From Tillandsia leiboldiana (Eukaryota; Streptophyta; Magnoliopsida; Poales; Bromeliaceae): a DNA stretch of 64,000 nucleotides. Location: positions 5,439,736 to 5,503,735 of the forward strand of contig CM055077.1 in the NCBI GenBank assembly GCA_029204045.2, written 5' to 3'. The notes beneath the pieces are model-generated. The model was given only the letters and a program-made list of their open reading frames with translations, was not told the DNA's origin and searched no databases. Both the position numbers and the translations under genes were made by a program. How positions within the stretch are numbered: the first letter of the stretch is position 1; each line of letters starts with the position of its first letter. Of this stretch, positions 9,657 to 20,419 are shown one piece after another.

Positions 9657-10597
9657 GGCTCCAACTTTTTCTTCAGAAAAATTTCAGAGAAATTCAAGAA
9701 AAACCAGAAAAAGTATGTAAGCACAATTGTGTATCAACTTTAAACAAAAATCATCGTTTCATACAACAAGAATTAGATTATGCCAAATCTATCAATAATA
9801 TTCAAAAATGAAACGAGAATTTACAAGAATTAAATCCCTTAAAGTTGAACACCTTCAATTACATCTAACTTGATCTTATGAGTAATGCCTTTATCAAATC
9901 ATCAATTCAGTAAAGAAAATGAAATACAAAGATCAATAGATGTTTGAAATCCCAAATATAGTAGATAATGTATCTAGACAATCTGTTGAAGAGAGTGGCT
10001 CTTTGAGCATCTTTCTTTAAAAACCCACCTTATACCAACCTTGAAATTTGACGGAGTCAAGAATTTCAACATGCATTTTACTTAATCAAAAATTGAACAA
10101 CCATACTTGGTATACATGTGGTAGCTGCACACAATACTCGGACGACCGAGGTGGTAGCTCTTTCCTCCATATGGTGGTAGTTTTCACACTCCTCATTGGG
10201 ATGTAACTCTTTCCACATCTTTTGAGCATTTTACATTTCTTTGACTCCCCCTCAATTGGCTATCAATTATTTAAGATATAAAGTATTCAACCAAAAATTG
10301 ATCTCGATTTCATACTCGACTAAGCAGTCAAATAAGATAATGACTATACCAAGAGATCATTGAGAGAGAAATTGACTTTGATCACTCAGAAGATGATTTA
10401 ATTAACATAAATGATCATTGCAACAGTGAAATATTATGATGGCAAAAGCATAATAAATTTCTAAATGTGCGAAAAGATGCAATTAAAGTCAATTATGATC
10501 TATGCTCAATTAATGTCCTATGTACAAACATAGATAAAGAACAAAACAAAACAAAAACAAACAAAACCTATCCTAAGCAAAGGTTTCAAAAAGAGGT
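9657..10597 (-). other. pol-ORF3 spacer of the Sirevirus
   Basis: Non-coding, AT-rich spacer between the RNase H stop and the palindrome cluster. It contains a third polypurine-like tract (minus strand CAATTGAGGGGGAGTCA, 10242-10259), another sign of the multiple tracts seen in Sireviruses. Nothing else was recognised. Confidence 0.6.
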
Positions 10598-12364
10598 TTA
10601 TTTCAAGGAAAGCATTCCAATTGCTTTTCGCAAATGAATAAAACGTTTTTGATCCAAAGGTTTTGTTAGAATGTCAGCTAATTGATCCTCAGTTGAAATA
10701 TATGAAAGTTGAAGAGTATTTGATTCAACTAGCTCTCTAAGAAAATGATATCTAAGTTCAATATGTTTTGTTCTAGAGTGCAACACAGGGTTTTTAGAAA
10801 TGTTAATTGCACTTGTGTTGTCACAAAGAATTGTTACCGAAGATGCTGAAATCCGGAAGTCGCTCAATACGCTTTTCATCCAAATGAGTTGAGTTGAACA
10901 ACTTCTAGCTGAAATGTATTCCGCTTCGGCAGTCGAGAGTGCTATGCAATTCTGCTTTTTACTGTGCCATGCAACAAGGCAATGACCAAGATAGAAGCAT
11001 GCACCACTCGTGCTTTTCCGATCATCCACTGATCCTGCCCAATCGGCATCTGAGTATCCAACAATATCCAAACTAGTTCCCATAGGATACCAAATTCCGA
11101 AATTAATTGATCCTTTGATGTACCGGATGATCCTTTTCACCGCTTTCAGGTGAACCTCCTTTGGTGCTGATTGATATCTCGCGCAAATCCCAACACTAAA
11201 GGATATATCCGGGCGACTAGCCGTGAGGTAAAGTAGACTTCCAATCATACTTCGATACAGTTTCTCGTCTACATTCTCACTTTGTGAATCACTTCCAAGT
11301 CCCTTGTGGCTAGTCCCCATTGGAGTCGGAAAATCCTTCGAATTTTTAAGATCAAACTTTTTAACCAACTCCATTGCATACTTGGATTGACTCAAGTGAA
11401 TACCTTCATCATTTTGTTTAATTTGCAATCCAAGGAAGTACGTCAATTCGCCCATCATGGACATCTCAAATTCGCTTTCCATGGTCTCCGCGAATTTAGA
11501 AGCATCATTATCTCTTGTTGCGCCAAATACAATGTCATCGACATAGATTTGTGCTACAATGAAATTGCTTTGATAATGCTTCACAAAGAGAGTCCTGTCA
11601 GCTCCCCCTCGAGTATAGCCCTTCTCCAAAAGGTGCTTTGTCAGCCTTTCGTACCATGCTCGCGGTGCTTGTTTCAGACCGTAAAGAGCCTTTTTCAAAC
11701 GAAAAACATGGTTAGGTTGTTTATGGTCCACAAAACCTTTCGGTTGAGCCACATAAACTTTCTCATTTAAAAACCCATTTAGAAACGCGCTCTTAACGTC
11801 CATTTGAAATAATTTGATTTTAAAATGACAAGCAATAGCAAATAGTATACGAATGGACTCGAGTCTAGCTACAGGGGCGAAAGTTTCATCAAAGTCTATA
11901 CCTTCTACTTGAGAGTAGCCTTGAGCAACTAATCGTGCCTTGTTCCTGATGATAGTACCATCCTCATTTTTCTTGTTCTTGAAAATCCATTTGGTACCTA
12001 TCACATTATGTTGCTTTGGAGGCTTCGTTAATTCCCAGACTTTGTTTCGCTCAAATTGATGGAGCTCTTCCTGCATTGCTTTAATCCAGTAGTCATCCTG
12101 AAGAGCTTCATCTATGTTCTTTGGTTCGATTAAAGATACGTAGCAAGCGAATCCACAAACCAACTGCCTCCGAGTTCTAACTCCTTCTTGTGGATCTCCA
12201 ATGATGTTTGATTCAGGATGATCCTTGGAGATTCGTAGCGTTTGTTGAAACGGAGTACTCGGAGGTATATGAGATGATTCCTGCACATCAGATAAACTTG
12301 AAGAACCATTAGATGCATCATTAATATTGGAAGTATTATCATGAGAAGATGCACTTACAGGAGA
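10598..12364 (-). CDS. copia pol C-terminal part: reverse transcriptase and RNase H
   Basis: Makes element cDNA in the cytoplasmic virus-like particle. The frame is open from 12364; counting from an in-frame ATG at 12286 gives 562 residues. RT begins near residue 95 (IGTKWIFKNK), with QMDVKSAFLNG at about 161-171 and the catalytic YVDD at 248-251. RNase H follows: DADWAG and DRKSTSG at about 410-425 and CIALSTAEAEY about 30 residues on. The stop at 10598 lies after an ADILTKPL-like motif typical of copia pol ends. In copia elements this is normally fused to integrase. Here a frameshift at about 12355-12364 separates the frames, and both copies share it. The catalytic residues that can be seen are intact. 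Confidence 0.9.
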   Translation of the reverse strand, partial: SPVSASSHDNTSNINDASNGSSSLSDVQESSHIPPSTPFQQTLRISKDHPESNIIGDPQEGVRTRRQLVCGFACYVSLIEPKNIDEALQDDYWIKAMQEELHQFERNKVWELTKPPKQHNVIGTKWIFKNKKNEDGTIIRNKARLVAQGYSQVEGIDFDETFAPVARLESIRILFAIACHFKIKLFQMDVKSAFLNGFLNEKVYVAQPKGFVDHKQPNHVFRLKKALYGLKQAPRAWYERLTKHLLEKGYTRGGADRTLFVKHYQSNFIVAQIYVDDIVFGATRDNDASKFAETMESEFEMSMMGELTYFLGLQIKQNDEGIHLSQSKYAMELVKKFDLKNSKDFPTPMGTSHKGLGSDSQSENVDEKLYRSMIGSLLYLTASRPDISFSVGICARYQSAPKEVHLKAVKRIIRYIKGSINFGIWYPMGTSLDIVGYSDADWAGSVDDRKSTSGACFYLGHCLVAWHSKKQNCIALSTAEAEYISARSCSTQLIWMKSVLSDFRISASSVTILCDNTSAINISKNPVLHSRTKHIELRYHFLRELVESNTLQLSYISTEDQLADILTKPLDQKRFIHLRKAIGMLSLK

Positions 12365-14907
12365 TCATCTAGAGAGATATCGAGGGTAGATTTTTCAGAT
12401 GCAAAGTGAAAAGCTTCATCTACTTTAACATTTATAGATTCTACAATCATTTTAGATTCGATGTTAATTACTCGATATGCTCTGCTATTTGTAGAATAAC
12501 CCAAAAAGATCCCTTCGTCACTTCGAGAGTCAAACTTTCCAAGATTTTCACGGTCACGTAAAATGTAACATCGACTCCCGAAGATACGAAAGTATTTGAT
12601 ATCCGGTTTTCTACTAAACCACAGCTCATATGGTGTATTTAAAGTTCCTGGGCGCAAATACACTCGATTAATGACATAGACAGCGGTGCTCACAGCTTCA
12701 GCCCAAAAATGTAGCGGTAAATTCCGGCTATGAAGCATCACACGCGCCATCTCTTGAACAACCCTATTTTTGCGCTCAACAACACCATTCTGCTGAGGTG
12801 TGTAGGGTGCTGAGAATTCATGTTTTATGCCGTTGGAAGTGCAAAAATCAATGAATTTGGAATTTATGAATTCTCCACCTCTATCACTCCTAACACGAAT
12901 GATCTTTTCAATCTTTTCAATCATAATACGATGGCAAATCTCATGAAAAGAATCAAACGTATCAGCTTTCTCTTTTAAAAATGCTACCCAAGAAAACCTA
13001 GAGAAATCATCAACCAATAAGAAAATATACCATTTACCTCCCAAAGATGGTTGACGGGTCGGCCCCATTAAATCCATGTGCAAAAGTTCCAAAGGCCGTT
13101 TTGTACCTACGTGGTTCAAGTTCTTGTGTGCAGTCCTAGACTGTTTTCCCTTTTGGCAACCACCACACACAACGTTTTGTTTAAGCAAAAGTTTTGGAAC
13201 CCCCTTGACCACGTCCTTGTTTGAAATTCTAGCAAGTTCCTTAAAATTTAAGTAACCTAGCCTTTCATGCCAAAGTGTTTCATTATCCAAAGAAACTAGG
13301 TTACATTTTTCAGAAAATTTATTAGGAACAACATAACAATTGTTTTCAGATCTAACCCCTTTTAAAAAGAATACATGGTCCTTATCAGTTACAACACATT
13401 CAACAGATGAAAAGTTAACTGAAAAGCCATTGTCGCAAAGTTGACTTATGCTGATGAGGTTAGTCTTAAGGCCATCAACAAATAACACATTATTTAGAAC
13501 CGGGCCATCTGGAATAGCTACTGTTCCTTTTCCAACAATTTTGGAAGATCGACCGTCTCCGAAAACAACGAGTCCTCCGGAGATTTTCTCAAGATTTTGA
13601 AAACTATTTTTGTCACCGGTCATGTGACGGGAACACCCGCTATCCAGATACCAAGACGAACTATCATATGCATGCAAGGAAACATTGGTAACAAGACAAG
13701 GAAAGATTTCACCTTTGCGCACCCAAAACCTTTTGGAGTGCGTCGGTAATGGTCGTGAGGTTATTCTCCTAGGTGGAAGCGTCTTGTCAGATCGATTGCC
13801 GCTCCTTGATGATGTCGTCTTGCGCGGTGAACTACCAAGGCTCTTTTCCTTCAATTGATTTGTAATTGATTTCCGAGGAATCACCTTTGTGGTAGTCATT
13901 GCAAGAGGTGTTTGAGGTGCGCGTTTGACTCCCGTCTTGCAATATCTTCTAATGTGCCCTGAAACACCACAACGAAAACATACCTTAGATCTTGACGATC
14001 CCGAAAAGGATGAAGTAGGTTTGTTGTCGTTGTTTGTCTTGAATTCCGGTGTCGGAGGAGGAGATACCGACTGAGGCACAAAAACTGTCCCACTCGAACT
14101 TGGACTGTTTCCAGTTTGAGTGTACCCGAGGCCGAACCGATTTGATTGACCAAGACCAAGAAGCCTATCCAACTTACTCCTTCCTGAAGAGAATCGCTGC
14201 AAGTCATCCTTGAGTTGGAAAATGGTCTTTGTCATTTCCAGGTTATCCTGTCGAGCCTCGTTGTAGAGCTTTGAGAAGTGATCCGCTTTATCCACCAGTT
14301 TTGTATGTTCCTTCTCAAAAAGCTCATTGGACTCTTGAAGGGAAACATTTACTTTTATCAGATTTTCCCTTTCCACTTCAAGAGCGTTTGAGAGAGAAGT
14401 TGATCTTTTTGCTTCTTCTTCGAGATCATGCACTCTCCCTCTCAAACTCTTGTTTTGCTTAGCCACTTTCTTTGAATCCCTCAAAAGTCTGTGGTAGGCT
14501 AAAGCAAAATCTTCACCTTCCGAATCATCCGATTCGTTGTCCGTTGCAATCTTTTCAACAGTGGAGTTGGACAACGACTCGGATGTACTTGCCATAAAGC
14601 ACATGAAGGGTGAAGATATGGACGCGTGGAATGCCGTGGAGCTCTTTTCTTCATCACTTGAAGACGACTCATTTGACGTTGAGTTGTCATCCCAAGTGAC
14701 GACTTGCATCGCCTTCTTCTTTGCCGGATACTTGTTGGGACACTCCGTTGCAATGTGGCCGTAGCCTCGACATTTAAAGCATTGTAGTTGTCCCTCTGAA
14801 CTTTTCTTATCCTTTGAAAAGTTCTCTTGCTTTCTTGACTTGTAACTTGAAGTACCCTTGCCTTTGTTCGACTTTCCGAAGGATGGAGATTTACTTGAAT
14901 TACCCCT
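12355..14907 (-). CDS. copia gag C-terminus, protease and integrase
   Basis: The frame opens just after the TGA that ends gag and runs 850 codons to a stop at 12355. Order: a CCHC knuckle (CFKCRGYGHIATEC) before the ATG at 14709; then, counting from that ATG, a Ser-rich and coiled-coil stretch (about 70-180); a second CCHC knuckle (C244 to C257); an aspartic protease DSG motif (356-358, SWYLDSGCS context); a pre-integrase zinc region (about 480-535); and the integrase catalytic core with D (LLHMDLMGP), D (RSDRGGEF) and E (GVVERKN). The zinc region reads WHERLGYLN, where copia integrases normally have HLN, so the second zinc-binding His appears replaced by Tyr. The frame ends where RT should continue, indicating a frameshift. 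Integrase would insert the cDNA; as written the polyprotein is broken. Confidence 0.9.
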   Translation of the reverse strand, partial: RGNSSKSPSFGKSNKGKGTSSYKSRKQENFSKDKKSSEGQLQCFKCRGYGHIATECPNKYPAKKKAMQVVTWDDNSTSNESSSSDEEKSSTAFHASISSPFMCFMASTSESLSNSTVEKIATDNESDDSEGEDFALAYHRLLRDSKKVAKQNKSLRGRVHDLEEEAKRSTSLSNALEVERENLIKVNVSLQESNELFEKEHTKLVDKADHFSKLYNEARQDNLEMTKTIFQLKDDLQRFSSGRSKLDRLLGLGQSNRFGLGYTQTGNSPSSSGTVFVPQSVSPPPTPEFKTNNDNKPTSSFSGSSRSKVCFRCGVSGHIRRYCKTGVKRAPQTPLAMTTTKVIPRKSITNQLKEKSLGSSPRKTTSSRSGNRSDKTLPPRRITSRPLPTHSKRFWVRKGEIFPCLVTNVSLHAYDSSSWYLDSGCSRHMTGDKNSFQNLEKISGGLVVFGDGRSSKIVGKGTVAIPDGPVLNNVLFVDGLKTNLISISQLCDNGFSVNFSSVECVVTDKDHVFFLKGVRSENNCYVVPNKFSEKCNLVSLDNETLWHERLGYLNFKELARISNKDVVKGVPKLLLKQNVVCGGCQKGKQSRTAHKNLNHVGTKRPLELLHMDLMGPTRQPSLGGKWYIFLLVDDFSRFSWVAFLKEKADTFDSFHEICHRIMIEKIEKIIRVRSDRGGEFINSKFIDFCTSNGIKHEFSAPYTPQQNGVVERKNRVVQEMARVMLHSRNLPLHFWAEAVSTAVYVINRVYLRPGTLNTPYELWFSRKPDIKYFRIFGSRCYILRDRENLGKFDSRSDEGIFLGYSTNSRAYRVINIESKMIVESINVKVDEAFHFASEKSTLDISLDDLL

Positions 14908-15711
14908 TCAAAAGTTGCGGCGAAACTTCTTTGTCAAGAGAGCGAGCTGCTTTTCAAATTCCTCCATAGAAAGGTTCTCATCATCGTCTGAGGAGGATGT
15001 ATCCGCGTCTTCTTCCTTAGTTGTTTTCAACGCATAACCTGAAGACTTAGAAGAGGATGTTTTTCCAGAAGAATTGTTAGTGGTAAATGTCATTTCATAA
15101 GTTTGTAATGAACCAACTAATTCTTCTACACGTATTTCGTCCGGGTGTTTAATAGTTTCAATGGCTGTAACCTTTGGGCGAAATCGTTCAGGAAGAGTTC
15201 TTAAGATCTTTCTTACAATCTTAAATTCTGGAATCTTCTCTCCCAGGTTAGCACATGAGTTTACGATGTCTTGCAATCGTGTATAGTAGTCCGTGAAAGA
15301 TTCATTTTCTGCCATCAAGATAGAGTCAAACTTGCTCGTAAGCATTTGCAGTTTCTGAATCTTCACGAGGTTAGTTCCCTCATGTGTAACCTGAAGAACA
15401 TCCCAGATTTCTTTCACAGTCTCACATGCCGAGACGCGAGAGAATTCAGTTTGAGATAAGGCATTAAAAATAGCATTAATTCCCTTGCCATTGTAAGAAG
15501 ATGAATCTAACTCTTCCTTGGTCCATTTCGACCTAGGTTTTAAGGTGTGAACATCAGAGATCATTTCAGTTGGATTAGACCATCCTAATTCAATTGATTG
15601 CCACACCCTTTCGTCGATGGAAGTTAAAAAGGCTTTCATTCGTACTTTCCAGTACGCATAATTTGTTCCATCAAAGAAAGGGGGTCGATTGATGTTTCCA
15701 CCTTCAACCAT
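14908..15711 (-). CDS. Sirevirus gag, N-terminal part
   Basis: 267 residues starting 34 bases inside the 5' LTR/primer-site junction. The opening (a RPPFFDGTNYAYWKVRMKAFL-like series) and the body match the UBN2/Retrotran_gag_2 family of copia gag, the particle-forming protein. A Ser/Asp-rich stretch and a basic end (KKFRRNF) follow. The TGA stop is followed in the same frame by 66 sense codons containing a zinc knuckle, and then by the protease/integrase ORF. TGA followed by AGG could derive from CGA by C-to-T change at a CpG. It is therefore either a disabling mutation or, less likely, a readthrough site. Both copies carry it. Confidence 0.9.
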   Translation of the reverse strand: MVEGGNINRPPFFDGTNYAYWKVRMKAFLTSIDERVWQSIELGWSNPTEMISDVHTLKPRSKWTKEELDSSSYNGKGINAIFNALSQTEFSRVSACETVKEIWDVLQVTHEGTNLVKIQKLQMLTSKFDSILMAENESFTDYYTRLQDIVNSCANLGEKIPEFKIVRKILRTLPERFRPKVTAIETIKHPDEIRVEELVGSLQTYEMTFTTNNSSGKTSSSKSSGYALKTTKEEDADTSSSDDDENLSMEEFEKQLALLTKKFRRNF

Positions 15712-15730
15712 TGTTCACAACCCTATTCCT

Positions 15731-15742
15731 GCTCTGATACCA
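15731..15742 (-). other. primer-binding site (initiator-Met tRNA)
   Basis: The minus strand reads TGGTATCAGAGC two bases inside the 5' LTR (15745). It is complementary to the 3' end of plant initiator-Met tRNA, the usual copia primer. Confidence 0.9.
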
Positions 15743-15744
15743 CT

Positions 15745-17033
15745 TGTTGGGTTATATGTAATATAGATCTAAATAGGGGAAGAAACACCTAGAGGGGGGT
15801 GAATAGGTGTAAACGTATAAACACTCAAAAATCGTTGCGATAAAAACCCAATGCGGAAATAAAAATAACACGCAAGATTTTTACGTGGAAAACTCCATCA
15901 CCGGAGTAAAAAACCACGGGACCGATAACACGGCAGAAATCCACTAGAATTAAAACACGTACAAGGTGATTTACGTACACACTTACGACTCAACCTTTTC
16001 CATACGCTCCTAGAGGATCTTCTCCGCTCGCTCCGCGACGCTTCTCGAATCCACGATCTGCGCCCAACGCCGAATCCACGGCGTCCAACGTCGAATCCAC
16101 GACGTCCGACCGAATCCACGGTCTGCACCCAATAGCACCCTTCGAATCCACGAACGTGCCTCGCTCCGAATCCACGAGAGCGGTTGAACCTTGAATCCAC
16201 AAGGACACGCGAATCCACGCGCCGATTTTGGGGAAATCGTTATTTTTGGGTGGTGATGATCCGCCGAATACTTAGATCAAAGATAGATCGGAAATACCAT
16301 CTAAGTATTCATTAGTTGATTCAACTCAAGATGTGAGTATGAAAACCTAGAATCAAACTAATCAATATAGATGAAGAAACATAGAGTATTCTCTAATGAT
16401 TTCCTTCTTCTCTATATGTGGATCTTAGGCCGTATGAAAATGATATATAAAAATGACGGCTCTTTTCATTTCCGGCTCATTTGGATTAACCCTAGAAAAA
16501 GAATCATAGGGTCTATTTATAGGTTAGAAACATTTGGAAGGAGATAAGAATCAAAAACCTAACATTTCTGGAATTTTTACGGACGGCGATCCGGATCGGA
16601 TTTGGGCGATCCGGATTGCAGTAGCAATAAGACGGTTTCCAGAAAACAAACGTTCGGGATCCGGATCGGAATGCCTGATCCGGATCGTTCATACATTTCA
16701 GAAACTCAACGTTCGGGATCCGGATCGTGAGATGCTGCGATCCGGATTGAAGTAATGTATGAAACAACAACCTTCGGGATCCGGATCGCTGGCTCTGATC
16801 CGGATCCTGAACATGTCCGAACACCAGTTTTTGATTTTTATGCAATTAAAAAATCTTCCAGGTGTTTCTACACTACAAGAAGTATTCGGATCACCAATAA
16901 TCTTTAGTTAAACATACCTGATCCTTTTGAATTCTTCTTTCTTGAGATTGAGTTAAATGATCCAACTTTCTTCACCTTCAATCTTCAAGACTTGAACCTT
17001 TCACGAAACTACGCCAACTCAAATTCCGTAACA
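15745..17033 (-). repeat. 5' LTR of Sirevirus copy A
   Basis: 1289 bp, TGTTGGG...CCGTAACA on the plus strand. It holds the promoter that would drive the element: palindrome array at 16588-16806, TATA box at 16514-16521, CGTGGATTC array at 16047-16216. It differs from the 3' LTR at about six or more positions, suggesting a young insertion. Confidence 0.92.
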
Positions 17034-18800
17034 CCTAGAGGACATAAAATAACAATATGGTGCTAAGTGGTGATAAAAAAAAAAAATATATATACTCTAC
17101 AGCTATCATGGCTCTATCTATCATGCTCAAGAAATGATACAGATGATAAAATGCATCTACTCAATATGCTCAACAACCCAATCACACTGACTGCCACATA
17201 GGGTCCAGTCAAACCTGCGTCTGTACTACCAAACATCCCCACAGGGACGAAATTTACGTAGGGGGTCCTACTCGGACTGCGTCGACAAGTCCTGATAGCA
17301 AAGTAACAGGTCCAGCTCCGGAGCAGCACTCGAGAGGAGCGACCCCACCGAGGCAGTATTCGCGCATCTCTGTCGAGCTCCATACAGGTCATGCCGGTAT
17401 AATCCAAATCCACGATCAAAGATCGAAAACAATAACCCAACACTAACAACATCAGCCGAAAACATTCAACGGCTCGGGACCCCCGTCTACCCGGACGGCT
17501 CCCAACTTAGTACTGGTCTAATCTCAGATACAGACTCCACTCGGTCCCCAGGCACGGGCGCAACATGCATCCCACACTATCCCGACCACTCGACCGACTA
17601 TCCGGACGAGGGAAAAATTCTAAGTCTAGGAAAAATATATATAAATAGTGTAGAAAGTTCGAACATGGCAAAACACCCAAGTTGAAGGTTTTCTAAAGTC
17701 TGGCCAAATATCATGCAACATATGACAGGGTGCTAGTCAAAGTTCAACAATTCTAAAAATATCATGAGACATCAATAATAGCACCGATACTAGCATGCTG
17801 AGATCTACAATACTAGAATTAGAAGGAAGTCGCAGACTTGGGGAGAAAATCCACCCACCTCAAACGCGCTGATCCGGAGTCCGAACAAGCTAAAATGGGA
17901 CATGCATGTTCCTTAGGCTCTCACGATTCGCGAACCAAGAAACTCCAAATAACTCCTCCCGGATGAACGGTGCTGCTCGAAATACCAAGTGTTGCCAAAT
18001 AGTCCATTACAAAAATCAGCGTGCGCAACGACGGAGTGAGAAGACAATCCATCCATACACAATTTTCACCCAAAACCACAAAAATAGGATGCTCACGCGA
18101 TCGTCTAAGACGGCAGTCCTGACTTGTACTTTCCCAGCACAAGTACAAAATCCCAATAAAAACTGAAAACAAAGCCGAAAGTCCCGATGATTCCAATACA
18201 GATTCCAGCACCAAAGCCTGAATCATAAGGGAAACATCACCTATGAAATGCCTTCCAAAAAATCCAAGAAAGGTTCAGGTTGCATTCCTCTCGAAGTCTA
18301 GATGGAGATCGAGTCCTTACAACATCCAAATCCGCTAACAAACAGCGAGAAAAGAATAAAAATCCCCACTGGTCCCAGCAAAACTAAGCACAAAAAAGGG
18401 GTCTAAAGATGCGAGAGAATCCCATTAAAAACTCAACAATGGAGAGGAACAATCGGTACCAAAACGAAGCCTACCTGCCATGATGGATTTTAGAACCAAA
18501 AATCAGCAAAAATCTCCAAGGGGTTAGCTCTGGGCAGTCCGGGACAAAATGTCACGAAGAAAACCGTAATCGAAGGGAAGTCGAAGCTCGCGGAGTCGGG
18601 AAAGAAGTTGATGAAATGATCTCCAACATCCTCCAAAAATTCTAGAAGTGTAAGACTTGTAGAAGATGCCTCAGGCAAAAGATTAGCCCAAGAACACCTT
18701 CAAAAAGATCAAAAAAGAGGGAGAGAAGGGCTATTATAGCAAAAAAAAAACCCAAAAAACCCTTTTCCGGATCAAGGGAGGAAAAACGGGCACCCAAAAT
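17034..18800. repeat. middle large LTR, right part, up to the gap (copy A)
   Basis: Continuation of the LTR that starts at 5041, resuming after the Sirevirus with CTAGA. It matches 31969-33749 with scattered 1-base indels. It is cut by the N gap before its GC-rich end, which is present only in copy B (33750-34224). There are no genes; open frames here are not conserved in reading frame between the copies. Confidence 0.75.
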
Positions 18801-18900
18801 NNNNNNNNNNNNNNNNNNNNNNNNNNNNNNNNNNNNNNNNNNNNNNNNNNNNNNNNNNNNNNNNNNNNNNNNNNNNNNNNNNNNNNNNNNNNNNNNNNNN
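18801..18900. other. assembly gap, exactly 100 N
   Basis: One hundred N bases, a conventional placeholder for a gap of unknown size. The sequence before it reappears at 33749, and the sequence after it matches 3978 onward. The gap therefore sits exactly between the two overlapping copies. Confidence 0.99.
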
Positions 18901-19944
18901 CGATAAAGAACATCACCACGAGGGCAGTCCGCTGGAGTAAGTGAATGAACAACTAGTGATGTGACGATCATAATACTAATGCTCAAGCTCGCGGTCTAAG
19001 ACAGGGTGATCAACACTAGCCGAAAACTCCCAAACGGTGGATGCCAATTAACTGTGAAATCATCTCATACTGTATAACAGTAACTGATTCCTACTCATCA
19101 TGCAAAAAAGGATAGGGAGATACTGAAATACTTGAATAGAAGCCAGTTAATAATGACCAATCAAACATGGTATATGTCAATGTATAAGAAGCGAGACATA
19201 CTGAAATCAAAAGCAATATAACTCAAAGCCTAGGATCAGGGCTAGCAAGATCACTGGGATCCCCGGAGTATGGTACCTAGGAGGGATACTATGTGATGCC
19301 CGTATCGAAGTACCCACCTCAGGGTAGGCGGTCCTAAAATTCGCTGCTCAGCTCCGTACAGGCTCCTGCTGCTTGGGCCTAAATCAATATCACAGATCAT
19401 AACAAACTCTCCAGAAACCTATCCCACCTTACTCACAGTGTATAAAACGACTATACAGTGGACTTTACTTAAGTCTCAGGATCCGCAGAAATTTTCAAAA
19501 ATTCGCCGGTTGACCACTAATGTTCGTATAGTGTGGTAGGCTACCGAATCGAATGAAACTTTGCCTGCTGCCCCAGAACGCTTAGTTTAGGTGTCCGGGC
19601 AGCAACAGCCAACTCTGTGCATATATAGACTTGAACGGTACCATAAATACCAAAAACAACTTATGAAATGTCGACTTCGGCTACGGAAGTCACCAATGCG
19701 AAACGAAGATCACTGACCAGCCAGGACAGTATCGGGAACAGCCAGGGACACCTGGAAATCATAAATGATCTTCCAATTGCTCGGATCGCGCATTTTACGC
19801 CGAAACTAGATAAACCGACGATTTCGCCGATTTACGACTCGTTAATCAATTTTCGCTTAACGAAAGCCAACAGACCTTGAACGAAAAGTCCAGAGGTCAC
19901 GTGATACTGCCCGAGGTAGCCCAAGTGGTTACATTTGCAACTAG

Positions 19945-20419
19945 TGTCACGCCCCGGGGTCGAAACTGTGACACAGGCTCGCTAACAGATTTGCCGCCCA
20001 TACGGAAAGTCCCGTATAGGCGAAGCGTCTAACCTGCAAAAGATAATACTACAGTTATACAGATATCATAACGAGAAAAGTAAACTACTGAAATAAAAGA
20101 TACAACCCCAAATAGTACACATGTCAGGTCCTCATAATACTAAATCGCTCAAAATAATCTCTCAACAAAGTAAATATACAATAATCCACTGACAGTACAG
20201 AAAATCTCCAAAAAAAGGACAACCTACTCTCCAAGAAAGGGCAGGATCTAGCTCACGACTCCCTTACCTCGGTCAGTAGAAACAACAATAGCAGGGGTAG
20301 GAACTGAGTAGATGCCTCTGAAAAAAGTCACCATAGAGGGTGTGAGAACTACATCAAACAGTAGTTCTCAATGTGGTTACCGTCTCCAAGACTACGGTCT
20401 GCCCACTAAGTCTACTAGA
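19945..20419. repeat. middle large LTR, left part (copy B)
   Basis: Starts TGTCACGCCCCGG after ACTAG (19940-19944), as at 5041. It is split by the Sirevirus at CTAGA. Duplicate of 5041-5512. Confidence 0.75.

Larger units (their letters stand above)
5513..17033 (-). mobile_element. Sirevirus-type Ty1/copia retrotransposon, copy A
   Basis: A structurally complete element of about 11.5 kb on the minus strand. LTRs of 1294 bp (5513-6806) and 1289 bp (15745-17033) have TG...CA ends (TGTTACGG to CCCAACA in element orientation). The primer-binding site matches initiator-Met tRNA (15731-15742), and the polypurine tract abuts the 3' LTR (6807-6825). CTAGA flanks it on the left (5508-5512) and on the right (17035-17039, with one extra C in this copy). 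The order is gag, protease, integrase, RT, RNase H, then a third envelope-like ORF. That order (copia with integrase before RT), the gag and zinc-knuckle style, the long LTRs and repeated polypurine tracts fit the Sirevirus/Maximus lineage. It is inactivated as it stands by a gag stop, an integrase/RT frameshift and an ORF3 stop. Confidence 0.92.
3978..18800. other. first copy of a 14.8-kb duplicated block (end of contig A)
   Basis: This block matches 18901-33749 in order and orientation from end to end. It includes part of the outer LTR, the nested middle LTR and the complete Sirevirus with its flanking target duplications. It ends exactly at the 100-N gap. Its Sirevirus ORFs are long and mostly open, so this copy looks better polished than the start of the second copy. 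It is treated here as one side of an unmerged contig overlap, not as a separate locus. Confidence 0.85.

Noticed and set aside
15731..15742. tRNA-like sequence GCTCTGATACCA
   Set aside because: Only the 3' end complement of initiator-Met tRNA is present; it is a primer-binding site, not a tRNA gene.
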